DNA of 60,224 bases from Bacillota bacterium (lineage in GTDB: Bacteria; Bacillota; UBA994; UBA5500), in the NCBI GenBank assembly GCA_023436245.1, contig JAEZJZ010000057.1, forward strand, positions 1-60,224. The letters are read 5' to 3'. The position numbers were made by a program, and so were the translations under genes. The notes beneath the pieces are model-generated. The model searched no databases. It was not told where the DNA came from and saw only the letters and a program-made list of their open reading frames with translations. This document shows positions 16,687 to 26,240 of this stretch, in pieces. Numbering within the stretch: position 1 is the stretch's first letter; each line of letters opens with the position of its first letter.

Positions 16687-19600
16687 ATGAGTCTACGGTT
16701 AATTCTGGGGCGGGCCGGTAGCGGCAAGAGCACGCGCATCTACGAGGAAATCAGCGCGCTGGTGGCAGCAGAGCCAAGCGGCTCTCCGCTCTGGTTATTG
16801 GTGCCGGAGCAGGCGACCTCTCAAGCTGAACGCAGTTTGACGGACTGCTGTTCGACGGGCGGCCTGATGCGCGCCCGCGTGATCAGCTTCCGACGGCTGG
16901 CCTACCAACTACTGCACGAAGTGGCCGGGGCGGCACTGGTGCAGATTGGGGAGCTGGGTCGACACATGATCATCCGCCGGGTGATTGAGCAACGCAAACA
17001 TGAACTGCGCACCTTCTACCGCTCTGCCAATCAACCCGGATTCACGCACAAGTTGGCACAGATGGTCAGTGAACTGAAGAGTTGCCAGGTAACTCCAGAG
17101 CAGCTTGCCGCACTACTGACAGAACAGGCAGACAAGCTGACCCCGACCCTGCGGAACAAACTGCACGATTTGACCCTGCTTTGCCACCAACTGGAGGAAG
17201 AGTACGGTGATACATACCTGGATGCCGATGATTGCCTGACCTTGCTGGCGGACAACGTGCCCAAGTCACAAGGCGTGGTGGGAAGTCCGGTCTGGCTGGA
17301 TGGTTTCAGCGGGTTCACTGCCCAGGAATACCGGGTGATTGAGCGGCTGTTGTCCGTCTGCCCGGAAGTGAGCGTCTGCCTTACCCTGCCGCCGGATGCC
17401 TTGTCACGCAGGTTGCGCGACGATGATGTCTTCTACACTCCCTGGTCCACAGCCAAGGAGCTAGTGCGCAGGGCAGCCGAACTGGGTGTGACTGTCGAGC
17501 AGATAGCCATACCGGCAGGGCACAACGTTCGCTCGCGCGGCCATGCCGCTCTGGAATACCTTGAGTCCAACTACTTCGACCGTTTGCAGCCCCCGTTTGC
17601 GGAATCGCCGGCCGGGCTGAGCATTGTGGCCGCCAGCAATCGCCGGGCCGAAGTGGAGGCCGCAGCAAGTGAAATTATCCGCCTCTGCCGGGAAGAGGGT
17701 TACCGCTACCGCGAGATTGCCGTCACCGTGCGTGACTTCGCCAACTACGATTATCTGTTGGCCACGGTGCTGAATGACGTTGGCATCCCGCACTTCCTGG
17801 ACAAGAAGCGGGCGGTCGATCAGCATCCAGCGCTCGAGCTGGTCCGGTCCGCTTTGGAAACGGTACTGGAGAACTTCCCGTACGAGGCTGTCTTCCGTTG
17901 CCTGAAGACGGACCTGTTCCCCGTCAGCCGCGACGCTGTGGACATCCTGGAAAACTACGTGCTGGCAACGGGCACGAGAGGGCAAAGTCGCTGGCTGACT
18001 GGGGACGACTGGCTGCCACATCAATCTGAGGGCGAGGGTGGCCAAGAAACTGTCGAACAGACGGAACTGCTGAATGCAGCCCGCCGCACTGTGGCGGATC
18101 TCTTGGGCAGCTTGAGCAAGGCGCTAGAGCAGGCTCTGGATGTGCGCGGTTACGCAACCGCCCTGTATCAGTTCCTGGAAAAGTTGAAGGTGGATGAAAC
18201 CCTATTTGATTGGGCAGAGACGGCGGCAGCCAAAGGAGAACTGGAAGCCGCCAGCCTGCACACCCAGGTCTGGTCTGCCCTAATCGGACTCTTGGATGAA
18301 GCAGTAGCTGGCTTGAACGATGAAAAACTGCCCCTGCGGGAGTTCGCGCGCGTCGTGGACAGCGGCCTGGAGACGATCGAACTGGGGCTGATTCCTCCGG
18401 AACTGGACCAGGTGGTGATCACCAGCTTGGGACGCTCCCGCCACCCCGAGGTCAAGGCAGCGCTGGTGCTCGGCGTGACCGAGGGCGTCCTGCCGGCTCG
18501 AGTACAGAGCGACGGCATCCTCACGGACCATGAACGCCAGATCCTGGCCAGTTGTCAGCTTGAGCTCGGTCCCTCAGCCGAACGCCGCCTATTCGATGAG
18601 CAATACCTGATCTACTCGGCCCTAACCAGGCCCAGTCAGCGGCTCTGGTTGAGCTATCCGTTGGCTGATGAGGAGGGAGCGACCCTTTTGCCCTCCAGCG
18701 TGATCAAGCGTCTGCGGGAGATCTTCCCGCAGCTTGAAACTACGGAACATCCGCTTACCCCGGTGGGTCTCGGCGGCGCGGATGTGCTCCCCTACCTACC
18801 TCACCCCACTCCTGCTCTGCGTCAGTTGGCGGCCGAACTGCGTGAGGCAGCGCTCAACCGGACGGTAGCGCCCGTCTGGTGGGATGTGTACAGCTTCCTG
18901 CTCTTCTCAGCCAAGGACAGGCCAGCTCTATTGCGTTTGCTTGCCGGCAGGGAACGCCGGAATGCGGAGGGCAGCCTGACCCGACAGGCGGTGCGTCGTC
19001 TCTACGGCCAAACCTTGCGAGCCAGCGTCAGCCGCATAGAACGCTATAACGCCTGCCCCTTTTCCTTTTTCTCCACCTACGGACTGCGACTGCAGGAGCG
19101 CGCCGTGCACCGGCTGGCGGCGCCCGATCTGGGCACTTTTTTCCACAATGCCATGGATCGCTTTGTGCTTGAGCTGCAAGAGCGTAACCTAGACTGGGGT
19201 CAGCTCGAAGATCAGCAGTATACTGACCTGACCAAGCAGATCGTGGGGGCGCTAGGGCCCGATCTGCAGCATCACATTCTGGACAGCTCCTCGCGCTACC
19301 GCCATATTGCCCGCAAACTGGAGCGGACGGTGGAACGCTCTGCGCGCATTCTGGGCAAACACCAGAGTCAGGGTAAGTTCCGCCCGGTCGCTGTTGAGCT
19401 GGCATTTGGCCCTGGCGGCCGCATCCCGGGGCTCTCCTTTAGCCTTTCGGACGGGACTCGCATCGAACTGGCTGGCCGCATCGACCGCCTGGACCTGGCC
19501 ACGACCGATGATGGACAGTCTTATCTGCGGGTGATCGACTACAAATCCGGTTCGTCCCGGCTAACTCCGCTGGAAGTCTACTACGGCCTGAAGCTGCAGC

Positions 19601-20154
19601 TGCTTACCTATCTGCATGTGGCCAAGCAGTGCGCGGCTAACCTGCTGCCTGCGGAGGCGCTGGAGGCAGCCGCGCTCTACTTCCGCATTCACGACCCGCT
19701 GCAGACGGCGGAAGCACCGCTGCCGACTATCTTGGCGGAGGCCCGGGGGCTGGAGGCATATCGCATGCAGGGGTTGTTGCTGGATGACCAAGAGGCAATC
19801 TCGCTGATGGACCAGGAGCTGCGAGGCAGATCAGTGTTGATTCCGGTCTCTGTGAAGAGTGACGGCTCATTACGCCAAAGCGACAACGTCTGGAGCAGAG
19901 CAGAGCTGGACAGAATGCGGGAGCACCTGGAGGCCGAGTTGATGGCCGCCGGAGAAGCGATTATGCAGGGAAATATCGCAATTTCCCCCTACCGGTTGGA
20001 CAAGGAGACTGCCTGCCGGTTCTGCTCCTATGCAGCTGTCTGTCAGTTTGATCCGTTGCTGCCGGAGAATGACTATCGCTGGCTGCCGAAGCTGCCGCGT
20101 GATGAGATTATGCGCAGGCTGAGCCAATCGGAAGGAGGCGAGTCGGGTGAGTAG
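16687..20154 (+). CDS. addB: ATP-dependent helicase/deoxyribonuclease subunit B
   Basis: This is a subunit of about 1155 residues of the AddAB enzyme that resects double-strand ends for recombination. Walker A is GRAGSGKSTRI near residue 10. The C-terminal RecB-like nuclease domain is seen in RVIDYKSGS. The iron-sulfur cluster that staples the nuclease domain is complete: Cys790 in NACPFSFF and Cys1110, 1113 and 1119 in CRFCSYAAVC. The frame is open to a TTG at 16657, but the ATG at 16687 has AAGGGGGTG 9 bases upstream and starts directly before the P-loop strand. Its stop overlaps the addA start by eight bases, so the two subunits are coupled. Confidence 0.95.
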   Translation: MSLRLILGRAGSGKSTRIYEEISALVAAEPSGSPLWLLVPEQATSQAERSLTDCCSTGGLMRARVISFRRLAYQLLHEVAGAALVQIGELGRHMIIRRVIEQRKHELRTFYRSANQPGFTHKLAQMVSELKSCQVTPEQLAALLTEQADKLTPTLRNKLHDLTLLCHQLEEEYGDTYLDADDCLTLLADNVPKSQGVVGSPVWLDGFSGFTAQEYRVIERLLSVCPEVSVCLTLPPDALSRRLRDDDVFYTPWSTAKELVRRAAELGVTVEQIAIPAGHNVRSRGHAALEYLESNYFDRLQPPFAESPAGLSIVAASNRRAEVEAAASEIIRLCREEGYRYREIAVTVRDFANYDYLLATVLNDVGIPHFLDKKRAVDQHPALELVRSALETVLENFPYEAVFRCLKTDLFPVSRDAVDILENYVLATGTRGQSRWLTGDDWLPHQSEGEGGQETVEQTELLNAARRTVADLLGSLSKALEQALDVRGYATALYQFLEKLKVDETLFDWAETAAAKGELEAASLHTQVWSALIGLLDEAVAGLNDEKLPLREFARVVDSGLETIELGLIPPELDQVVITSLGRSRHPEVKAALVLGVTEGVLPARVQSDGILTDHERQILASCQLELGPSAERRLFDEQYLIYSALTRPSQRLWLSYPLADEEGATLLPSSVIKRLREIFPQLETTEHPLTPVGLGGADVLPYLPHPTPALRQLAAELREAALNRTVAPVWWDVYSFLLFSAKDRPALLRLLAGRERRNAEGSLTRQAVRRLYGQTLRASVSRIERYNACPFSFFSTYGLRLQERAVHRLAAPDLGTFFHNAMDRFVLELQERNLDWGQLEDQQYTDLTKQIVGALGPDLQHHILDSSSRYRHIARKLERTVERSARILGKHQSQGKFRPVAVELAFGPGGRIPGLSFSLSDGTRIELAGRIDRLDLATTDDGQSYLRVIDYKSGSSRLTPLEVYYGLKLQLLTYLHVAKQCAANLLPAEALEAAALYFRIHDPLQTAEAPLPTILAEARGLEAYRMQGLLLDDQEAISLMDQELRGRSVLIPVSVKSDGSLRQSDNVWSRAELDRMREHLEAELMAAGEAIMQGNIAISPYRLDKETACRFCSYAAVCQFDPLLPENDYRWLPKLPRDEIMRRLSQSEGGESGE

Positions 20155-23100
20155 TCAGACGTGGACCGCTGCCCAACAGCAGGCAATCAGCGAGCGCGGG
20201 AGCAACCTGCTGGTGGCAGCTGGGGCCGGCGCTGGCAAGACTGCTGTGCTGGTGGAGAGAATCATCCGGCGAGTCACTGACCAAGACAACCCGCTGAACA
20301 TAGACCAACTGCTGGTGGTCACCTTCACCAACGCGGCGGCGGCAGAGATGCGCGAACGCATCAGCGCCGCCATCGCCGGCAAGCTGGCAGAGAATCCGGG
20401 GGATGCTCATCTCACACGCCAATTGGCGCTGCTCGGCCGGGCCTCCATCGCCACCCTGCATTCGTTCTGCCTCGACTTGCTGCGGCAGCATTTCTACCGA
20501 CTGGACCTCGATCCCGCTTTTCGCATCGCCGACGTGACGGAAGCGGCACTGCTCCGAACTGACGTGCTGGAGAAAATGTTTGAAGAACGCTATCAGTCTG
20601 GCGATGAGCCGTTCATCGAGCTGGTGGACGCCTATGGCGGCACACATGACGACAGCCATCTACAGGAGATCATCTTGCAGCTGGATAACTTCGCCAGCAG
20701 CCATCCAGATCCCGCAGGCTGGCTGAGCAACTTGCCAGAACTGCTTGGCGACACGGAAGCGCGGGAAACCTGGTTGAGAGAACTCTCTCTGCTGGCCCAG
20801 AACCGCCTGGCCCAGGCTCGTGCCTGCCTGCAGCGGGCGCTGGGCATTGCTGGTTTGCCGGACGGCCCTGCTCAGTATCTCGATTTGCTGTGCAGCGAAC
20901 TACAACAAGTGGAGAGTGTGATGGACGGCGCAGTCAGTGAGTGGGATGAACTGCGTCGCCAGACGCAGATGATTGGCTTTGAGCGTCTGCCCAGCAAACG
21001 CGGCGGGGATATTGGCCTGCGGGAGCAGGCCAAGGCGGCCCGCGAAACGGCCAAGGGGATTATCGGCAAGCTGAGCGAAAGGCTGCTGGCACAGACGGCG
21101 GACGAGCTGATGGCTGGGCTGGATGCGGTGCAGCCGGCCATGAGCTTGCTCTGCCGACTCACCCTCGACTTTCGCACACGCTATGGACAAGCCAAACAGG
21201 GCAAGGCCATCGTTGACTTCAATGATCTGGAGCACATGGCTTTGGCCGTACTGCGCGAGGCAGATCAACCGTCTGCCATAGCCCTTGAGTTGCAGCAGCA
21301 GTATGCCGAAGTCTTGGTGGATGAATATCAGGACATCAACGGGGTGCAGGAAGCGCTACTGCAGGCTCTGGCGGACCCGTCCGGACAGAACAACCACCTG
21401 TTCATGGTGGGGGACGTGAAACAAAGCATCTACCGCTTTCGTTTGGCCGACCCCACCCTCTTCCTGCGGAAATACCACGATTACGGGATGCATCCGTCAC
21501 ACGGCCAGCGAATCGATTTGGCGCACAACTTTCGCAGTCGGCCCAGCGTGCTGCACGCCGTGAACTACCTGTTCCGTCAACTGATGACGGAACGAGTGGG
21601 CGAGCTAGCCTATGATGAAGCAGCAGAACTGCAGCCGGGAGCATCCTATCCTGGATCTGAATATGCGGCTACCCCGCAAGCAGAAGTGATGCTGATTGAG
21701 CGCAATGCCATAGGCGGCGCCCCAAATGCTGAGGATGAAGACGATGCTTTAGCCGATTTGGGCAGCACTGAGCGGGAAGGCCGCCTGATCGGCTTGGAGA
21801 TCCGACGCCTGGTGGAAGACAGCGGCCTGCAGGTCTGGGACAAACGACAGCAGAAATACCGGGACGTGGCATACCGCGACATCGTCATTCTCCTGCGCGC
21901 CACTGCCGGTCGGGCCAACATCTTCTTGGAGCAGTTGCGCCAACTCGATGTTCCCGCCTACGCCGAACTCGGTACTGGCTACTTTCAGACAACCGAAGTC
22001 CAGACGATGCAGAGCCTGCTGCAAGTGATCGACAACCCCAGACAGGACATTCCACTAGCGGCAGTGCTGCGCTCACCTCTGGTCGGTCTCGGCGGTTCAG
22101 ACTTGGTGGATATCCGTCTGGCTGCCCCTGGCCTGAGCTTCTACGATGCCTTGCTGGCGTCCAGCAGACTAGAGGGGTCATTGGGGGAGAAGATCAGCGG
22201 CTGGCTGAGCGACCTGACGCGCTGGCGCGAACAATCGCGGCGCACGAGCCTGTCTGAGTTGATTTGGCAGATCTACCGCGACACTGGCTACTACACGCTG
22301 GTTGGCGCAATGCCGGGAGGAGCCGAGCGGCAGGCTAATCTGCGCGCGCTGCATGACCGGGCCCGCCAGTATGAGCAGACCTCATTTCGCGGTCTGTTCC
22401 GCTTCCTGCGCTTCATCGAACGACTGCAGGCGGAGCAGGGCGATCTGGGTACGGCACGCGCCTTGGGTGAAAACGAGAATGTGGTGCGGATCATGAGCGT
22501 GCACAAGAGCAAGGGACTGGAGTTCCCAGTGGTGTTTATGGGGGGACTCGGGAACAAGTTCAACCTGTTGGATCTGCGGCGCGATCTGCTGATCCACAAA
22601 CATCTGGGCCTTGGCCCACTCGCCGTCGACTTCGAGCGCCGCATGCGCTATCCCACGCTTACCCGGCTGGTGATCGAGCAGCAGGTGTTGTTGGAAACAC
22701 TCTCAGAAGAGCTGCGAGTGCTGTATGTGGCCCTGACGCGCGCCCGAGAGAAGCTCTATTTGGTGGGATCGCAACGTAACCTACCCCAGGCAGCGGCCAG
22801 ATGGGCAGTGGCGGCAAGTCTGCCCCGCGGCAGACGCGGTGCTCTACCGGAAGACATGCTGGCGGAAGGTCGTTGTTACTTAGATTGGCTGGGCCCCGCC
22901 CTGATGGGGCACACCGATGCCGTTGCCTGGCTGGGTACGATGGGAGTGGAGCCGCCTGCAGTGCTCAGGGAATCGGGCAGTTCCTGTTGGCGGTTTTCAA
23001 CCCGGGATGGTGCCGGGGTTACGGCTGAGCCTGACAGGGCGCAGTCAGGGGAGGAGTTGGTCGCTGTGACCGAGCGTCGGGTGCTGCCTGATTATGGCTT

Positions 23101-23797
23101 TGCGGATGCGGTTGCCGCCCGTCTGGGTTGGAACTATCCGCATGCCGCTCTGCGCGGGAAGCATGTGAAGGTTTCCGTCAGCGAACTGAAACGGCGCTAT
23201 GAGGCGCTGGATGAAGAAGCAGCGCCGTTCGAGCGCTGGCAACGACCGGCGGTTCGACGTCCGGCGTTTGTGCAGCAGACCAGCATCAGCGCCGCCGAAC
23301 TGGGCAGCGCTCTGCATCTGCTGCTGCAACACGTGGACCTGCAGCAACCTCCGACAACTGCTTACCTGGAGCAATTGCGCGCGCGTATGCAGGAACAATT
23401 ATTGCTGAATGAAGAACAGGCTGCCGGGATTGACCTGGAGTTGGTGCGAGGTTTCCTGGACAGTGACCTGGGGTGCCGTCTGAGACAAGCTGAACGGGTC
23501 TGGCGGGAGCTGCCGTTCTCGTTGCGCCTGGACGCCGCTGAACTGTATGGAGCTGAGTGCGCGGGTGAGTATGTCTTCGTCCAGGGAATTGTTGACTGCA
23601 TTTGGCGTGAGGGACAGAACGTGGTGCTGATCGACTTCAAGTCGGATCAAGTGACTGAAGAGAACCTGGCTATTGTGGCCAATCGCTACCGGGTGCAACT
23701 GGACCTCTATCCGCGAGCGACAGAGGAGCTGTTTGGCCTTCCGGTGACCGAGCGCTACCTCTATTTCTTGCGCTTGGGGCAGGCAGTGAAGATGTGA
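20147..23797 (+). CDS. addA: ATP-dependent helicase/nuclease subunit A
   Basis: This 1216-residue UvrD-family helicase with a C-terminal nuclease partners AddB. Visible motifs are the Q-motif region TAAQQQAI, Walker A AAGAGAGKT, motif II VDEYQDIN, motif III-IV VGDVKQSIYRFR, and motif V-VI SVHKSKGLEFPVV and LYVALTRAREKLYLVG. The nuclease core at about 1160 has VLIDFKSDQV. The GTG start lies inside addB, with a GGAGGCGAG ribosome site in the addB coding sequence. All helicase and nuclease motifs look intact. Confidence 0.96.
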   Translation: MSSQTWTAAQQQAISERGSNLLVAAGAGAGKTAVLVERIIRRVTDQDNPLNIDQLLVVTFTNAAAAEMRERISAAIAGKLAENPGDAHLTRQLALLGRASIATLHSFCLDLLRQHFYRLDLDPAFRIADVTEAALLRTDVLEKMFEERYQSGDEPFIELVDAYGGTHDDSHLQEIILQLDNFASSHPDPAGWLSNLPELLGDTEARETWLRELSLLAQNRLAQARACLQRALGIAGLPDGPAQYLDLLCSELQQVESVMDGAVSEWDELRRQTQMIGFERLPSKRGGDIGLREQAKAARETAKGIIGKLSERLLAQTADELMAGLDAVQPAMSLLCRLTLDFRTRYGQAKQGKAIVDFNDLEHMALAVLREADQPSAIALELQQQYAEVLVDEYQDINGVQEALLQALADPSGQNNHLFMVGDVKQSIYRFRLADPTLFLRKYHDYGMHPSHGQRIDLAHNFRSRPSVLHAVNYLFRQLMTERVGELAYDEAAELQPGASYPGSEYAATPQAEVMLIERNAIGGAPNAEDEDDALADLGSTEREGRLIGLEIRRLVEDSGLQVWDKRQQKYRDVAYRDIVILLRATAGRANIFLEQLRQLDVPAYAELGTGYFQTTEVQTMQSLLQVIDNPRQDIPLAAVLRSPLVGLGGSDLVDIRLAAPGLSFYDALLASSRLEGSLGEKISGWLSDLTRWREQSRRTSLSELIWQIYRDTGYYTLVGAMPGGAERQANLRALHDRARQYEQTSFRGLFRFLRFIERLQAEQGDLGTARALGENENVVRIMSVHKSKGLEFPVVFMGGLGNKFNLLDLRRDLLIHKHLGLGPLAVDFERRMRYPTLTRLVIEQQVLLETLSEELRVLYVALTRAREKLYLVGSQRNLPQAAARWAVAASLPRGRRGALPEDMLAEGRCYLDWLGPALMGHTDAVAWLGTMGVEPPAVLRESGSSCWRFSTRDGAGVTAEPDRAQSGEELVAVTERRVLPDYGFADAVAARLGWNYPHAALRGKHVKVSVSELKRRYEALDEEAAPFERWQRPAVRRPAFVQQTSISAAELGSALHLLLQHVDLQQPPTTAYLEQLRARMQEQLLLNEEQAAGIDLELVRGFLDSDLGCRLRQAERVWRELPFSLRLDAAELYGAECAGEYVFVQGIVDCIWREGQNVVLIDFKSDQVTEENLAIVANRYRVQLDLYPRATEELFGLPVTERYLYFLRLGQAVKM

Positions 23798-23866
23798 AGC
23801 AGAGGCGGCCGCCGCAGAACACTCACAAGCACGGTATCCCTCGACGCTAAGGATAGAGGGACTACG

Positions 23867-23915
23867 GGGGACGGACCTCCTGTCTCGGGTTCGGCCGGGA
23901 CAGAGGTCCGTCCCC
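23867..23915. repeat. Long GGGGACGGACCTC inverted repeat
   Basis: Perfect 13-bp arms, GGGGACGGACCTC (23867-23879) and its complement (23903-23915), plus a short inner TGTC/GACA pairing form a strong hairpin. The ends resemble the GGGGAC motif of the 58-bp repeats, but the body is different. It probably is a small palindromic mobile element rather than the addA terminator. Confidence 0.75.
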
Positions 23916-23931
23916 TGTCCCGCTGACAAGT

Positions 23932-23959
23932 AAAGGGCGGCACAATAGGGCCGTCCTTT
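23932..23959 (+). terminator. Possible addA terminator
   Basis: The arms AAAGGGCGGC and GCCGTCCTTT pair over 10 bp with one G-T wobble. No long T run follows, so the assignment is tentative. Confidence 0.45.
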
Positions 23960-23998
23960 GCGCTCTCTGTGGGCTCTTCTCTTGTCAGACCGGGTGTG

Positions 23999-24054
23999 CA
24001 AGTCTGTCCCCAAATATCCAAAGTGAATAATCCAGAACCGTCCCCGAATATTCA
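23999..24054 (-). repeat. 58-bp-family repeat, copy B
   Basis: This copy is in the opposite orientation to copy A. It keeps GGGGACGGTTCTGG, ATTATTCACTTTG and GGGGACAGACTTG and is slightly shorter at its outer end. It lies between addA and the RNase HI/propeller gene. Confidence 0.9.
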
Positions 24055-24066
24055 CGCCAAAAACAG

Positions 24067-24098
24067 ATGGCCTGCTCTCTGTGAAGGGAGCAGGCCAT
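24067..24098 (-). terminator. Terminator of the RNase HI/propeller gene
   Basis: The perfect 11-bp arms are ATGGCCTGCTC and its complement. On the minus strand they are followed by CTGTTTTTGG. Confidence 0.8.
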
Positions 24099-24151
24099 TC
24101 TCAGCTGTCAGCGGGCGGGTGACTGACTCTTCTCCGGCCGGCTGTCGTAGG

Positions 24152-25504
24152 TTAATCCAACTCGAAGTAGGCGATGCCGTCGGGATGGATGCCGGCGTCG
24201 ATGCGCCCGATTTCCTTCAGCGTCTCGACGTCAATGATGGAGATGTCGTTGGTCTTGTTGTTGGCCACGTAGGCGTTCTTGCCCGCGGCATCAAAGACCA
24301 CGCCACCTGGCCAGACGCCCACGCGAATGCGCTTGATCTCCCAAGGGCGGCTACAGTCGATGATGGACAGGTCGCCGGACTCCCGGTTGGGAACGAACGC
24401 ATAGTGGCCGTCCGGGCTGAAGATCAAGCGAATGGGCAGAGAACCGAGCTTCATGGTCTGTTTCACCTGGTGATCGGCCATGTTGATCACGTAGACATTG
24501 TCGTCATGCTGGTTAGCTACATACAGCTCGCTGCCGTTGGGATGCACAGCCAATCCCTCTGGTCCCTGCCCCACTGGAATATGCTCCAGCACCTGCTCTG
24601 TCTGCAGGTCAAAGCGGGTGACCGTGTTGGAGCGAATATTGGCGATGTAGGCAAAGTGCTCATCTGGAGTGAGCGAGACCATGTGCACGGAATCCTGCCC
24701 GGTGGAAAAGACATGCTTCACCGTCAAATCAGGCAAAGAGAAAACAAAGAACTTGGCTGAGCGCGTGGAGGCAAGCAGCAAACGCTGCCCGTCGCGCGTG
24801 ATCGCCAAACCATGGGGAAAATGAAAGTCCGGGTGCTCGATGCGCTTGATCTCCTGCATAGTGCGATTGTCCAGGACCGAGAGCGTGTTGCCACCGGAGT
24901 TGGTCACGTAGGCCAGCGCCCCGTCGGGGCTAATCACAACTTCGTGCGGGTTCTTGTCCACCGGCACAGCCTTAACCACGGCCCGCCGCACCGGGTCAAC
25001 ATACATCACCGTGTTCTCATCCTTGTTCAGCACCAATAACCATGTCTGCTTCATCTGTCTGACCTCCTCAGTTCCCTTGACCGCCGCTCTGGCCAACTGA
25101 TCGCAGCGTTCGTTCCAGCGGTCGCCAGCATGACCGGCCACCTTTTCCCACTGCACTTCGCGTTTGGCCGCCAAGGCAAGCAGCGCCCGCCAGAGATCCT
25201 GATTGGCCACCGGCTCACCCTTGGAGTTTTGCCAGCCGTTGCGCTGCCACTTGTCCAGCCAACGTTCACGAAAAGCGCGAATTAGGTAAGCGCTGTCACT
25301 ATGTAGAATAACCTTCTTGCCCTCTGGTGCATGCTCCAAACCAACAACTGCAGCCATCAGTTCCATGCGTTGGTTCGTGGTCTGATTCTCACGACCAGAG
25401 AACTCCTGCACATCAGTGCCTTGTTGGATGACAACACCGTACCCGCCGGGGCCAGGATTGCCGGAGCAAGCGCCGTCGGTATAGATGATCACCGGTAGAC
25501 TCAT
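24152..25504 (-). CDS. RNase HI fused in frame to a YVTN-type beta-propeller
   Basis: One uninterrupted frame encodes 450 residues. Residues 1 to about 147 are a complete ribonuclease HI, which cuts RNA in RNA-DNA hybrids: the catalytic acids appear in YTDGACSGNPGPGG, NQRMELMAA, LHSDSAYLI and the final ERCDQLAR. Residues from about 151 on form a seven-repeat YVTN beta-propeller with repeated PDG and YVxN motifs, related to the surface or lactonase-like propellers. No stop separates the parts. However, the junction codes for GTEEVRQM, and its DNA contains GAGGAGGTC eight bases before an ATG at 25054. A separate 300-residue propeller can therefore be translated from an internal start. No signal peptide precedes the propeller. 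It may be a young fusion of two adjacent genes that lost the first stop, giving both a fusion and a free propeller. A TTG at 25507 is an alternative start. Confidence 0.85.
   Translation of the reverse strand: MSLPVIIYTDGACSGNPGPGGYGVVIQQGTDVQEFSGRENQTTNQRMELMAAVVGLEHAPEGKKVILHSDSAYLIRAFRERWLDKWQRNGWQNSKGEPVANQDLWRALLALAAKREVQWEKVAGHAGDRWNERCDQLARAAVKGTEEVRQMKQTWLLVLNKDENTVMYVDPVRRAVVKAVPVDKNPHEVVISPDGALAYVTNSGGNTLSVLDNRTMQEIKRIEHPDFHFPHGLAITRDGQRLLLASTRSAKFFVFSLPDLTVKHVFSTGQDSVHMVSLTPDEHFAYIANIRSNTVTRFDLQTEQVLEHIPVGQGPEGLAVHPNGSELYVANQHDDNVYVINMADHQVKQTMKLGSLPIRLIFSPDGHYAFVPNRESGDLSIIDCSRPWEIKRIRVGVWPGGVVFDAAGKNAYVANNKTNDISIIDVETLKEIGRIDAGIHPDGIAYFELD
25054..25069 (-). promoter_or_regulatory. 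Internal ribosome binding site and ATG for the free propeller
   Basis: GAGGAGGTC (25061-25069) is spaced eight bases from the AGGAGG core to the ATG whose first base is 25054. This is as good a site as those of true gene starts in the window. Initiation here would give a propeller of 300 residues ending at 24152. Confidence 0.7.
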
Positions 25505-25547
25505 CAAAACTGCACTCCTTCACCTTACATAATCGGGGACGCGCCAA

Positions 25548-25605
25548 AATGAATAATTGGGGACGGTTCTGGAATATTCAGTTTGGATAATTGGGGACAG
25601 ACTTG
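25548..25605 (+). repeat. 58-bp repeat, copy C
   Basis: This copy has the same orientation and length as copy A, with AATAATTGGGGACGGTTCTG at the left and GGGGACAGACTTG at the right. Its inner palindrome is degenerate (AATATTCAGTTTGGATAAT). It ends two bases before the nth stop codon. Confidence 0.9.
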
Positions 25606-25607
25606 CC

Positions 25608-26240
25608 CTACTCCGTCCGACTGGGACAGATGTCCTGTGCGGGACAGCCTTCGCAAGCAGGCTTCCGGGCGTGGCAGGTGCGCCGACCGTGCCAGATCAG
25701 CCAGTGGTGCGCATCCTTCCATTGTTCGGGCGGTAGCACTGCGGTGATGTCCGCCTCCACCTTGTCCGGGGTGTTCTGCTCAGTCAGTCCCAAGCGCTGG
25801 CTCACCCGCAACACGTGGGTATCCACCGCGAAGGCTGGGATATTGAAGGCATTGGACAATACCACGTTGGCCGTCTTCCGACCCACTCCAGGTAGTCGCA
25901 CCAACTCGTCCAGACTAGCCGGCACCTCTCCGCCGTGTTCGTCGAGCAGAATGCGGCAGGTCGCGAGAATGTTCTTGGCCTTGTTGTGATAGAGGCCAAC
26001 ACCCTTGATCTGCTGCTCCAGTTCCTCCAGCGACAGTTGGACGAGGTCTTCCGGAGTGGGGTACTTCGCGAATAGCGGCCCGGTTAGCTTGTTCACCTGC
26101 TGGTCTGTGGATTGAGCAGCCAGAATGGTGGCCACCAGGAGCTGCCATGGTGTGCGAAACTCCAGTTCACAATGGGCATTGGGATAAGCCTCAGCCAATA
26201 GCTGCATGACCTGATGAGCGTGCGCTGCACGTGCGGACAT
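25608..26240 (-). CDS. nth: Endonuclease III
   Basis: This 210-residue bifunctional DNA glycosylase and AP lyase removes oxidised pyrimidines. It contains the helix-hairpin-helix LPGVGRKTANVV with the catalytic lysine, the catalytic aspartate in VDTHVLRV, and a C-terminal 4Fe-4S loop with cysteines spaced C-X6-C-X2-C-X5-C. The frame is open to 26270, but the ATG at 26240 has AAGGGGGGA upstream and gives the usual N-terminus. It is probably monocistronic and divergent from the 3-methyladenine glycosylase gene. Confidence 0.95.
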   Translation of the reverse strand: MSARAAHAHQVMQLLAEAYPNAHCELEFRTPWQLLVATILAAQSTDQQVNKLTGPLFAKYPTPEDLVQLSLEELEQQIKGVGLYHNKAKNILATCRILLDEHGGEVPASLDELVRLPGVGRKTANVVLSNAFNIPAFAVDTHVLRVSQRLGLTEQNTPDKVEADITAVLPPEQWKDAHHWLIWHGRRTCHARKPACEGCPAQDICPSRTE

